A stretch of 64,000 nucleotides of DNA from Pseudomonas sp. K2I15. GTDB taxonomy: Bacteria > Pseudomonadota > Gammaproteobacteria > Pseudomonadales > Pseudomonadaceae. A program made the translations under genes and the position numbers. Below the pieces are notes generated by a model. That model saw only the letters and a program-made list of their open reading frames with translations, was not told the origin of the DNA and did no database searches. Position 1 is the stretch's first letter; every line of letters starts with the position of its first letter. Below, in pieces: positions 51,330 to 60,252 of the stretch. The stretch is from the NCBI RefSeq assembly GCF_002204795.1, contig NZ_NIXO01000026.1, positions 21,324-85,323 on the forward strand. Reading direction: 5' to 3'.

Positions 51330-52151
51330 ATGACCACACCTTCTGACTGGATCACCGTAGGCGCCCTGGCTGACGGCTTCGCTGCAGAGGCTTTCATCCT
51401 GCCGAATCTCGCTGATTTAAGCGGCAAGACCTTCACCCTGTACTTTGCCAATGGCTGGCAGATCGAGCACCGTTTCGAGCGCGACAGCCTGGCCTGGGTC
51501 GCCGCCGACGGTCACTCCAGTGGCAGCGCAACCTACCGTGCGACCTCGGTGCGCCCCGGCCTGTACCTGGTGGACTTCATCAAGCACGAAGGCACCCAAG
51601 CCTGGTCGGTAAGCCTGGTGCTCGACACCACCAGCGCCTCGTTCACCGCCGTACTCGGGCGCATGCCCACCCAGGAGCAAACCCGCGAAGGCCTCTACAG
51701 CCGCGCCCTGGCCGGCAAGCCCTTGACCTCGGTGGAAGTGGAATTCCTGCACGGCAGCCTCGACCGCCCCTGGCAGGCAGGCCAATGCCCACACGCCCCC
51801 ACCACCGAACTGACCGGCCTGCGCAACCAGTACCGCTACAGCCCAAGCGAGGTCTACGAGCACATCTACCTCAACGACCAGTTCTACGCCTGGCAATGCC
51901 TCAAGGGCGTCGAGCAAGGCCTGTGCGACACCGACCGCTGCCACTACTACAAGATCGCCGATCAGCTGTACCTGTTTGTCTGGCGCGAAAAAATCATCCC
52001 CACCCTCGGCCTGGTGCTGATCGATCTGCAACAACATCGCAGCGACGGCAAGATCTTCGGCTATGCCGGGGCGGCTTTCGATGAGCTGTCGAACTTTCCC
52101 ATCAGTTCCTACTGCCAGGTGCTCAACCGCACGGAGCACCCCGATGACTGA
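51330..52151 (+). CDS. moaF: MoaF-like protein of the monoamine regulon
   Basis: A 273-residue soluble protein made of two similar lipocalin-like halves. Typical segments are LSGKTFTLYFANGWQIEHRF and SPSEVYEHIYLNDQFYAWQC. It resembles MoaF, a protein of unknown biochemical role encoded in the Klebsiella tyramine-induced moaEF operon. GGAG stands 8 bases before ATG 51330. The stop overlaps the following SDR gene by 8 bases. It supports the reading that the flanking genes serve monoamine catabolism. Confidence 0.75.
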   Translation: MTTPSDWITVGALADGFAAEAFILPNLADLSGKTFTLYFANGWQIEHRFERDSLAWVAADGHSSGSATYRATSVRPGLYLVDFIKHEGTQAWSVSLVLDTTSASFTAVLGRMPTQEQTREGLYSRALAGKPLTSVEVEFLHGSLDRPWQAGQCPHAPTTELTGLRNQYRYSPSEVYEHIYLNDQFYAWQCLKGVEQGLCDTDRCHYYKIADQLYLFVWREKIIPTLGLVLIDLQQHRSDGKIFGYAGAAFDELSNFPISSYCQVLNRTEHPDD

Positions 52152-52944
52152 GCCACGCACTATTGTGATTACCGGCGCCGGCACGGGTATCGGTGCCGCC
52201 TGCGCCCGGCTGCACGCCGCCGAGGGTGCACAGTTGGTGCTGATCGGCCGTCGTCGCGAACCGTTGGAGCAGGTTGCACGGGAAACCGGTGGTTTGGTGC
52301 TGGTGGGTGATGCGGCCTGCCCTGACACATGGGCAGGCTTTGTGGAGCAGATTCGCCAGCGCTATGGCCGGATTGATGTGCTGCTGGCCTGCGCGGGCGG
52401 CCATGGAGTTGGCAGCGCCACCGATACCAGCCCGCAGACCTGGGAAGCGGCGCTGCGCAGCAACCTCGACAGCGCGTTCTACAGTGCGCGGGCGTGTTTG
52501 CCGCTGCTGCTGGAAAGTGCCGGGAATATCGTACTGATGGGCTCGATTGCCTCACTGGCCGCCGGGCCTGAAGTATGCGGCTACACCACGGCCAAGCATG
52601 CCTTGCTCGGGCTCAATCGCTCACTGGCCCGGGATTACGGCCCGCGTGGTGTGCGGGTGAACACCGTGTGCCCCGGCTGGGTGCGCACGCCGATGGCTGA
52701 TGAAGAGATGCAGCCGCTGATGGACTTTTATGGCGAGACGCTGCAGCACGCCTATGACCGGGTGTGTGCCGACGTGCCGTTGCGCCGACCCGCCAGCGCT
52801 GAGGAAATCGCCAGGGTGTGCCGTTTTCTGGCTTCGAGTGAAGCGTCGATCATCACGGGCGCGACGCTGGTGGCGGATGGTGGTTCGAGCATCGTCGATG
52901 TGCCGACGTTGGCGTATGCGCGTATGGAGTTGGGTCATGAATGA
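52144..52944 (+). CDS. Short-chain dehydrogenase/reductase (first)
   Basis: The 266-residue SDR has the cofactor motif TGAGTGIG (about 10-17), ACAGG in place of the usual NNAG, a catalytic Ser in MGSIASLAAG and YTTAK with Tyr and Lys. The last part DGGSSIVDVP is typical of the superfamily. It overlaps moaF upstream and the second SDR downstream by 8 bases each, so all three are co-translated. The substrate is unknown. An aromatic alcohol or beta-hydroxy amine product is plausible. Confidence 0.82.
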   Translation: MTEPRTIVITGAGTGIGAACARLHAAEGAQLVLIGRRREPLEQVARETGGLVLVGDAACPDTWAGFVEQIRQRYGRIDVLLACAGGHGVGSATDTSPQTWEAALRSNLDSAFYSARACLPLLLESAGNIVLMGSIASLAAGPEVCGYTTAKHALLGLNRSLARDYGPRGVRVNTVCPGWVRTPMADEEMQPLMDFYGETLQHAYDRVCADVPLRRPASAEEIARVCRFLASSEASIITGATLVADGGSSIVDVPTLAYARMELGHE

Positions 52945-53698
52945 AGACCTGGATTTCACTGACCGTAGCGTATTGGTAACGGGCGGTGCACAAGGCATTG
53001 GCCGGGCCATCGTTGAAGCTTTTGCCCTGCGCGGTGCGCGGGTGATGATCGCCGATCTGCAACTGGCGCAGGCACTCGTGCAGGAGCTGTGCGGCCGCGG
53101 CTGCCAGGTGGAGGCGGTAGCTGTGGATCTGGCGCAGGCGGCTGCGGTATTCGGGCTGGTTGAGGGGCTGGAACAACGTTGGGGCCGGCTGGATATTGTG
53201 GTGCATAACGCCGGGTATTTTCCGCTGACGGCGTTTGCCGAAATCACCCCAGAGATTCTCGACCGTACCTTGGCGGTCAATCTCTCGGCGTTGTTCTGGC
53301 TCACCCAGGCGGCGCTGCCGATGTTTCGCCGCCAGGGTCGGGGCTGTGTGCTGGTCACGTCTTCCGTCACAGGGCCCAGGGTCGCATTTGCGGGCCTGAG
53401 TCACTACGCAGCGTCGAAGGCCGGGGTCAACGGGTTCATTCGTAATGCAGCACTGGAACTGGCCGGTTTGAACGTTCGGGTCAACGGTGTGGAACCCGGC
53501 ATGATCGCAACCCCGGCCATGGGCAATCTGGGAGATGACCAGGTAAATGCACAGATCGCCAGCCGGGTGCCGCTGGGACGGCTGGGTGCACCGGCGGATA
53601 TTGCCGGGGCGATGCTGTTTCTGGCGTCGGACCTGGCGGGTTACATCACCGGGCAGACGCTGGTGGTGGACGGCGGTTCGACCTTGCCGGAGGTTTAA
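52937..53698 (+). CDS. Short-chain dehydrogenase/reductase (second)
   Basis: The 253-residue SDR has TGGAQGIG (about 15-22), HNAG, a catalytic Ser in VTSSVTGP and YAASK. The C-terminal ITGQTLVVDGGSTLPEV is typical. The adjacent SDR is only distantly similar, so this is not a recent duplication. It ends the luxR-moaF-SDR-SDR unit just before the Rhs locus. Confidence 0.85.
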   Translation: MNEDLDFTDRSVLVTGGAQGIGRAIVEAFALRGARVMIADLQLAQALVQELCGRGCQVEAVAVDLAQAAAVFGLVEGLEQRWGRLDIVVHNAGYFPLTAFAEITPEILDRTLAVNLSALFWLTQAALPMFRRQGRGCVLVTSSVTGPRVAFAGLSHYAASKAGVNGFIRNAALELAGLNVRVNGVEPGMIATPAMGNLGDDQVNAQIASRVPLGRLGAPADIAGAMLFLASDLAGYITGQTLVVDGGSTLPEV

Positions 53699-53760
53699 CG
53701 AAACGTCCTACCGAACTGCCGGATAACCTCTACTCCCCTGCCCTGAGAACCTCTGCAAAG

Positions 53761-53840
53761 TCCCTCGCCTGATCACACAGCGCGAGGGAACGCCGATGTT
53801 TTTTACGATTAATGCCCTGCCCGATGGGGCTGCCTCTTGA
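53761..53840 (+). promoter_or_regulatory. Leader hairpin and 14-codon leader ORF upstream of rhs
   Basis: TCCCTCGC (53761-53768) pairs perfectly with GCGAGGGA (53782-53789), and the right arm contains the Shine-Dalgarno sequence of a short frame. That frame (ATG 53796, MFFTINALPDGAAS) ends with TGA at 53838-53840, overlapping the TTG start of rhs (TTGA). The layout would let the hairpin limit translation of the leader and, by coupling, of rhs. Confidence 0.45.
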
Positions 53841-56800
53841 ATCCCGCCATAGGCTTTCTGGTCGTGGCGGCGATGGACCCCAAGACGCGCGACGTCAATG
53901 CGGTTCTCAACGACTTCACACATTGCCTGAACACCTACGACGCATGGGCCGAGAGCTTCTGGAGCTTCTCGGCACTGGATGTCGAGCAGGTGTTCAAGGT
54001 CGGCGATGAGGTTTCGCTGGTCGCGCCCATCACCCGCTCTCTGTATCCCAGCAGCACCGTCGCGACCTGCAAGGCCAATGCGTCGATGACCCTGGTGCAT
54101 ATGTTCCAGAGCACACGGTTCGTGCCCATAGGCAATACACCGGTGATGCTGCAGGAAATCGCGCAAGACGGTGGCCCGCTCGGCGATCCCATCCATAAGA
54201 CCATCGGCCCCAGCGGCATGCTCGAAGTCACCGAGTGCACCGTCGACCGGCAGTACCGGATCAGCTTTTATCCCAACGTGTCCAGGGACCACATCAAGGC
54301 GCTGTATGCCTCCTATCAGTCCGAGATCAGCTCGCTGGAAGGCCGCTTGCGTGGCGAGTGGACGAGCACGTTCAAGCCGATATGGGAGAGCTATTCCAAG
54401 GCCGGTTATGTCGATCGGTACACTTCGCTGCAAATGGCCTACGCGCAAGGGTTTGGCAACGTGCTTTACGGCCTCTGGGACGGTATTGCGCAGCTGTACC
54501 AGTGGTTGGCAGACATCAAGCCCAACAGCGAAAAGCTCCTGCATTACCTCTCCCAGGCCGAGCTTGGAGCGCTGCTGAAGCTCAGTAAGGAGGCGATTGC
54601 CAAAGGATTGTTGATTCTCAGCGACGAGCCGCTGCTGTTCATCTACCTGTCCGCGATGGTCAGTTGGATGCGCATGCTGCCGCCCCATTACCTGTTTGAG
54701 TTGCTGGGGGAAATCACCACCGAGGTTCTGCTCAATCTGCTGTTGCTGTGGGCTACCGGCGGTATGGGTGTGGCGGTGCGGCTGGGTGCGCAGGTGCTGG
54801 GCAAGGTCAAGTCCGAGCGGGCACGGGAGTGGTTGGAGCAGATTGCCAAGTTGGGCGGTACGGCCCGGATTGACGGGCATTCCGAGGTGCTTAAGCCGTT
54901 ATCGCTTCAGAGCCATGCGGTGCCGGTCAAGGCAGCGGCGGTGCCGTTGAAGGTTGGCGTGGAGGAAGTTTCGAACCCGGCGGCTCTGGTGCGGGAGCCG
55001 AAGACGGCGCGCACGGCGCTGGTGAAGCAGGAGCATGTGGATGATGCGCCTGCTTCTTCGAAAAACCCCAATGGGGATGCGTCGGTCTGCGCGGTAGACA
55101 CCTGTAAAGACGGTTGCCCGGTATCGATGGTTACCGGTGAGGAGCTGCTGACCCTCACAGACGGCTCGTTGGAGGGTGTGCTCACGTTTGCCTGGACGCG
55201 GCTGTACCGCTCCAGTGCGGTGGAAGTGGATTGCGGGCTGGGGTTTGGCTGGAGTCATTCGCTGGCTCAGCGGTTGATTGTTAACGGTGACTCGGTAGTG
55301 TGGACCGATCACGAGAACCGCAGCACCACCTTTCCCCTGCCCTCTGCTGCACGGCCCGCAATCATCAACAGCCTGGCGGAAGCTGCGATTTATCTGGGCG
55401 CTTTGCCCGATGAGCTGGTACTGGCTCAAACGTCCCTTTTCTACCACTTCCGCGACGGTGTGCTGACGTCGATCAGCGATGCGTACGACAATCGGCTGCG
55501 TATTACCCGCGACTATTCCGGACGGATTCAGCGGATCGATAACGGCGCCGGCCAGGGGTTGCTGCTGCGTTATGAGCGCGGACATATCGTTGCGGTCGAC
55601 TATCAGGTGCAGCGGGAGCTCGCCTGGGTTACCGAGCAGAACGTTGTTTCCTACAAGTACGACGACGCTTGGCGGTTGATTGAGGCGACCAACGCTGTAG
55701 GCGAAAGCGAGCGTTATCGGTACGACGATCAGCAGGTGATTCTGGAACGGGAACTGGCCGGTGGGGCGAGTTTCTTCTGGGAGTGGGAACGGTCCGGCAA
55801 GGCTGCGCGCTGCATCCGGCACTGGGCCAGCTTTTCGCAGATGGACACGCGATATACCTGGGACGACAAGGGCACCGTCACCGTCCACAACGCCGACGGC
55901 AGCCAGGAAGTGTATGTGCACGACCAGCGCGCACGGCTGGTACAACGGATTGATCCGGACGGCGCGGAGCACTTCAAATCCTACGATGAAAAAGGCCGGC
56001 TAACGGTCGAGCAGGATCCGCTTGGGGCGGTGACGGCGTATCAGTACGACGAAGCCGGGCGACTGATTGCACTGTTTCCCGGTGACGATGCACCCACGTC
56101 CTACGAGCATGACAACGGGTTCGTGCGGGTTGTACGCCGTGGTGACGCGGTGTGGAAATACCAGCGTAACGATCAGGGCGATGTCACCCGCAAGACTGAT
56201 CCGGATGGTAGCTACACCGAATACACCTACACCAAACACGGAAAGCTCAGCGGCGTCTGGCACCCGGACAACAGCAGTCAGCGGCTGATCTGGAATGAGC
56301 GCGGCCAGCTCACCGAAGAGAAGCTGGCCAACGGTGGTGTGCGGCGTTATCGCTATGACGAGCTGGGGCGGCAGGTTGCTTGCGAGGATGAGCATGGTGC
56401 GCTGACCCAGTATCAGTGGGACGCCGTAGGTCGTTTGCTGAAAGTGATTCAGCCGGGGGGCGCCACTCGCGAATTCAGCTACAACCCGTACGGAAAAATC
56501 ACTGCCGAGCGTGACGAGCTGAGCCGGGTTACTCGCTACGAGTACGCCGACGGCCTGCACCTGATCAGCCGGCGCATTAACCCCGACGGCACGCAGCTCA
56601 AATACCGCTACGACAATGTCCGGCTGTTACTCACCGAAATTGAAAACGAAGTCGGCGAAACCTATCGACTCGACTACCACGCCAACGGCCTGATCCAACA
56701 GGAAACCGGCTTTGATGGTCGCCGCACTGCCTACGTTTATGACCTCGCCGGGCATCTGCTGGAAAAGACCGAATACGGCGACGATGGCAGTCAGCTGGTT

Positions 56801-58657
56801 ACCCGATATGAACGAGACCCAGCAGGCCGGCTTGTAAGAAAAACCCTGCCCGACCGCAGCAAGGTTGATTACACCTACGACCGCCTCGGCAATCTCCTCA
56901 GCGTCGACGACGGGAATTGGCCGCTCCACTACGAATACGACCTGCAAAACCGCCTTACCGCCGAGCACCAAGGCTGGGGCACCCTGCGCTACCGCTACGA
57001 CGAATGCGGGCAACTCAACTACCTGCGCCTGCCCGACAACAACCGCCTGGCTTTCCACCACGAAAAAGGCGGCGACCTCGCCACCGTCGAACTGAATGGC
57101 AACCCGCTCACCTCGCACCTGTTCAAATCCGGCCGCGAACACCAGCGCCAGCAAGGCCAACTTCTCAGCCACTACCACTACGACGACCAGGGCCGCCTGC
57201 ACGCCCACGCCATCACCCAACAAGAACAACGTCACCAGCGCCGCCAATACGACTACGACAAACGCGGCAACCTCACCCGCATCCTCGACACCCGCAAAGG
57301 CCAACACGACTACCACTACGACCCGCTCGACCGCCTGACCCGCGCCGACCACTCGCACGACCTGCAGGAGCGCTTCTTCCACGACCCCGCCGGCAACCTG
57401 CTGATGCAGGACCGCGTAGGCCCGAGTGTGATCAAAGGCAGCCGCCTGCTGATGCAAGGCGACCGTCATTACGACTACGACACCTTCGGCAACCTCCTAC
57501 GCGAGCGTCGGGGCCGGGCCCAGCAGTTGGTCACCGAGTACCGCTACGACTGCCAGCATCGACTGATCAGTGTCATCCAACCGGACGGTACACAGGCCAG
57601 CTACCGCTACGACCCATTCGGTCGGCGCATAGCGAAAACCCTCGACGGCCAGACCACAGAGTTTTTCTGGCAAGGCGACACGCTGATCGCCGAGCACAGC
57701 GCTGATCATCACCAAAGCTATATCTATGAACCCAACAGCTTCCGCCCGTTAGCACTGCTGAAAGGCTACGGCCCGGAAGACGCAAAACCCTTCCACTACC
57801 AACTCGACCACCTTGGCACCCCGCAGGAACTCACCGCACCCGATGGCGAAATCGTCTGGTCCGCGCACTACCGCGCCTACGGCCAAATCGCGAAGCTGGA
57901 CGTCAATACCGTCACCAACCCGCTGCGCTTCCAGGGCCAATACTTCGACCCGGAAAGCGGACTGCACTACAACCGCCATCGCTACTACAATCCGGACGTT
58001 GGTCGCTACCTGACGCCCGATCCGGTGAAGCTGGCGGGCGGGCTGAACGGATACCAATACGTGCCCAACCCGACGGGGTGGGTGGATCCGTTGGGTTTAA
58101 GTACCTGTCCGGGAGGGGATGGGTGTAAACCAAGTGCAGGCGTAGAAAAACCGACTGCGAAAGTTGATGACAGCGAGCCGCCGCTACCCAAACAAACGCA
58201 AGCCGAGCGCCGGGCAAAAATTGGCGAGCTAACGGAGGCGAACGCAAAAAGGCGGGTATTAGAATTTGAAAAGAAATACGACATGCATACTGTAGTCAAG
58301 CATGGACCAGAAATACCCGACTGGGCTATGAAGCAACGTGCGATAGATGGAACTAACCCAGCCAATGGCAAAAAAGGGAAAATAAGTTCAAGCTCCCAAT
58401 TTAAAAGTTGGAAAATGCAGCTTCATGTAATAAATAAAGCTTTGTATAAGATGCAGGGTAAAAACCCTTCACCTACAGGTTTTGACAATGAAGGCAACCC
58501 AGTAGTCGTTATGGAGCTACCAGAAGCAGGACATGGATACAGGCCGAATAGTAAAGACAAACAAAATCCAAAATACTCGGAAAACATGAACAAAGCCGAA
58601 GTCCGGTTTGACAAAAACAACGTGAGCCGCCCCTTTACCGCATTCCCTGTGAGATAA
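53837..58657 (+). CDS. Rhs polymorphic toxin with a C-terminal RNase-like tip
   Basis: The 1606-residue protein has a helical N-terminal region with hydrophobic segments (about 255-320) and no PAAR motif. A DUF6531-type segment (about 430-480) and a long array of YD repeats (about 540-1370) follow. The Rhs-core end RYLTPDPVKLAGGLNGYQYV...DPLGL is near 1420. After DPLGL the DNA becomes AT-rich and encodes a separate tip (about 1425-1606). It contains HTVVKHG (His1484, His1489), Arg1501, SSSQFKSW and terminal TAFPVR, a pattern like RNase A/BECR-type CDI toxins. The start is a TTG at 53837 or ATG 53873. Export is presumably by type VI secretion encoded elsewhere. Confidence 0.88.
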   Translation: MNPAIGFLVVAAMDPKTRDVNAVLNDFTHCLNTYDAWAESFWSFSALDVEQVFKVGDEVSLVAPITRSLYPSSTVATCKANASMTLVHMFQSTRFVPIGNTPVMLQEIAQDGGPLGDPIHKTIGPSGMLEVTECTVDRQYRISFYPNVSRDHIKALYASYQSEISSLEGRLRGEWTSTFKPIWESYSKAGYVDRYTSLQMAYAQGFGNVLYGLWDGIAQLYQWLADIKPNSEKLLHYLSQAELGALLKLSKEAIAKGLLILSDEPLLFIYLSAMVSWMRMLPPHYLFELLGEITTEVLLNLLLLWATGGMGVAVRLGAQVLGKVKSERAREWLEQIAKLGGTARIDGHSEVLKPLSLQSHAVPVKAAAVPLKVGVEEVSNPAALVREPKTARTALVKQEHVDDAPASSKNPNGDASVCAVDTCKDGCPVSMVTGEELLTLTDGSLEGVLTFAWTRLYRSSAVEVDCGLGFGWSHSLAQRLIVNGDSVVWTDHENRSTTFPLPSAARPAIINSLAEAAIYLGALPDELVLAQTSLFYHFRDGVLTSISDAYDNRLRITRDYSGRIQRIDNGAGQGLLLRYERGHIVAVDYQVQRELAWVTEQNVVSYKYDDAWRLIEATNAVGESERYRYDDQQVILERELAGGASFFWEWERSGKAARCIRHWASFSQMDTRYTWDDKGTVTVHNADGSQEVYVHDQRARLVQRIDPDGAEHFKSYDEKGRLTVEQDPLGAVTAYQYDEAGRLIALFPGDDAPTSYEHDNGFVRVVRRGDAVWKYQRNDQGDVTRKTDPDGSYTEYTYTKHGKLSGVWHPDNSSQRLIWNERGQLTEEKLANGGVRRYRYDELGRQVACEDEHGALTQYQWDAVGRLLKVIQPGGATREFSYNPYGKITAERDELSRVTRYEYADGLHLISRRINPDGTQLKYRYDNVRLLLTEIENEVGETYRLDYHANGLIQQETGFDGRRTAYVYDLAGHLLEKTEYGDDGSQLVTRYERDPAGRLVRKTLPDRSKVDYTYDRLGNLLSVDDGNWPLHYEYDLQNRLTAEHQGWGTLRYRYDECGQLNYLRLPDNNRLAFHHEKGGDLATVELNGNPLTSHLFKSGREHQRQQGQLLSHYHYDDQGRLHAHAITQQEQRHQRRQYDYDKRGNLTRILDTRKGQHDYHYDPLDRLTRADHSHDLQERFFHDPAGNLLMQDRVGPSVIKGSRLLMQGDRHYDYDTFGNLLRERRGRAQQLVTEYRYDCQHRLISVIQPDGTQASYRYDPFGRRIAKTLDGQTTEFFWQGDTLIAEHSADHHQSYIYEPNSFRPLALLKGYGPEDAKPFHYQLDHLGTPQELTAPDGEIVWSAHYRAYGQIAKLDVNTVTNPLRFQGQYFDPESGLHYNRHRYYNPDVGRYLTPDPVKLAGGLNGYQYVPNPTGWVDPLGLSTCPGGDGCKPSAGVEKPTAKVDDSEPPLPKQTQAERRAKIGELTEANAKRRVLEFEKKYDMHTVVKHGPEIPDWAMKQRAIDGTNPANGKKGKISSSSQFKSWKMQLHVINKALYKMQGKNPSPTGFDNEGNPVVVMELPEAGHGYRPNSKDKQNPKYSENMNKAEVRFDKNNVSRPFTAFPVR

Positions 58658-58659
58658 CA

Positions 58660-59076
58660 ATGTTAAAAATCCCATTTATAGACGCACCCTACGAACCAAA
58701 ACTCTCTCATATATTGGGAGCGCTCTCGATATATGATCAAGAAGAAACTAAAGGCGAAGCCCTTTGGCAATACAACCCTAATAATCCTGGAGACCGAGAG
58801 AAAATCATCAGGTCATTTATCTTAAACGACCTAACCTATCTAACCTACAGACACCGGTTTGTCTTAATTTCTATATTGAAAGAAGCGTTAGAAAACCCTA
58901 GCTCTGATTTTTCAAAAGAATTTGAAAGCAATCACGAAAAACATAAAATAATGGCGTGGGATGAGACAGAGATAGATGATCCGAGAGTTTTTTTTGAAGA
59001 AATCTATAAATTAGCGAGTGATGAGTGGAAACAGGAACTTCAAAAAGCCAGCATGGAAGATCAGTCTACTTGGTAG
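58660..59076 (+). CDS. Putative immunity protein for the Rhs toxin
   Basis: A 138-residue acidic, soluble, helix-rich protein starting two bases after the rhs stop. The DNA is AT-rich like the toxin tip. Segments include LTYLTYRHRFVLISILKEAL and DDPRVFFEEIYKLASDEWKQ. I recognise no family. Function is inferred from position: genes directly behind an Rhs tip encode the cognate antidote that blocks the toxin in the cytoplasm. Weak Shine-Dalgarno (GTGAG) suggests translational coupling to rhs. Confidence 0.7.
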   Translation: MLKIPFIDAPYEPKLSHILGALSIYDQEETKGEALWQYNPNNPGDREKIIRSFILNDLTYLTYRHRFVLISILKEALENPSSDFSKEFESNHEKHKIMAWDETEIDDPRVFFEEIYKLASDEWKQELQKASMEDQSTW

Positions 59077-59181
59077 ACCTGAAACTTTGAGTGTCTCCCT
59101 CATTGCACTACCGATTGCTCCTACAGTTAATCTATGGGAGCCGACGAAATACCTGCCATAAACTACCGCAAATAGGGCTAC

Positions 59182-60135
59182 TCACCCCACCTGCTGCAAC
59201 CGCCCAGCCCGAAAATCCTTCGGCGACACTTCAAACTGCTTCTTAAACGACCGACTAAAGTGCGCCGAATCCGTAAACCCCCACTTATACGCAATCGACG
59301 TAATCGATTCACTGCGCAAAAACGGGTTAGTCAAATCATCCGCACTGCGCTTCAACCGCGCCCGCTGGATATACCGGCACACGCTGTCATCCTGTTCCTC
59401 AAACAACCGGTACAAATGCCTTACCGAGATATTCAACCGACTCGCCAACCCCACCGGGCTTAACCCGGGCTGGGTCAACGACTCATCGATCACCTTCTGC
59501 ACATAGCTGCGCAAATTACCGCCCTGCAACCCGCCACAGTCATCGCGCTCATCGTCTTCCTGCTCAAACGCCGAGCCCAGCAGCGACACAAACGCCGCCT
59601 GCAACGCCTGCCCCTCACCTACCGCGCCTTCGCCGTTCAATGCGTCTTTGCACAATTGATCCATCAGCACATGCAACATGCGCCCGCAGGCTTTGCTTGA
59701 GGAGATTTTGCCGAAGGTCTTGGGCTGGTTGCCGAACTGTTTGCACACTTCGTAGCGGGACAAGGAAAGGGAGGCGTGTTCGATCAGCCCGAACGGGGTG
59801 ATGTCGATGGAGCCCACCGAGTCCATCAATAACAATTCACCGGGGGCGAGTTGTACGCTCTGGCCGTTTTGGGTGATCTGGCAGTAGCCGCTGCGCTGGC
59901 TGACGAGGAAGCAGTGTTGGTCGTCATCGTGATTGGCGCGCGCTTTAGGGCGGCTGATCAGGCCGGCGTTGGTGCGCAGGTTGGCCAACGGCAAACCTCC
60001 GCGGGAAAAGGTGGAGATGCTGCCGATGAACAGCGAGCGGTTGAAGGCCAGTTCTGTGTCGAAGTGACCGCAAACCGCGCGCAGATCGCGGGTCCAGCGG
60101 TCCAGCCCGTCTTGCCCAATCTGTTGCATGCTCAT
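59182..60135 (-). CDS. feaR: AraC-family regulator FeaR
   Basis: A 317-residue AraC/XylS regulator with an AraC-binding-like N-terminal domain (about 30-170, LISRPKARANHDDDQHCFLV, QLAPGELLLMDSVGSIDI) and a C-terminal helix-turn-helix pair (about 215-315). The latter contains VRHLYRLFEEQDDSVCRYIQ and AYKWGFTDSAHFSRSFKKQF. It resembles FeaR, the activator of tyramine/phenylethylamine oxidation. ATG 60135 is the sensible start. A TAACATGTTA palindrome lies 43 bases upstream. Candidate FeaR sites stand before the APC and barrel genes to the right. Confidence 0.8.
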   Translation of the reverse strand: MSMQQIGQDGLDRWTRDLRAVCGHFDTELAFNRSLFIGSISTFSRGGLPLANLRTNAGLISRPKARANHDDDQHCFLVSQRSGYCQITQNGQSVQLAPGELLLMDSVGSIDITPFGLIEHASLSLSRYEVCKQFGNQPKTFGKISSSKACGRMLHVLMDQLCKDALNGEGAVGEGQALQAAFVSLLGSAFEQEDDERDDCGGLQGGNLRSYVQKVIDESLTQPGLSPVGLASRLNISVRHLYRLFEEQDDSVCRYIQRARLKRSADDLTNPFLRSESITSIAYKWGFTDSAHFSRSFKKQFEVSPKDFRAGRLQQVG

Positions 60136-60177
60136 GGTTGTTTCCACCTTAGCTTTTTGTTTTTGTCGGGCAATAGT

Positions 60178-60187
60178 TAACATGTTA
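60178..60187. promoter_or_regulatory. TAACATGTTA palindrome upstream of feaR
   Basis: The same perfect 10-mer as at the hpa porin promoter lies within a longer near-palindrome ATAGTTAACATGTTATCTAT, in the gap between feaR and the DUF3156-like gene. Confidence 0.45.
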
Positions 60188-60252
60188 TCTATATGCGCGC
60201 AACAAGTACGTGTCTGCCAAAGTGGTTGCACTATTGATGCCAAATCCTGTGG

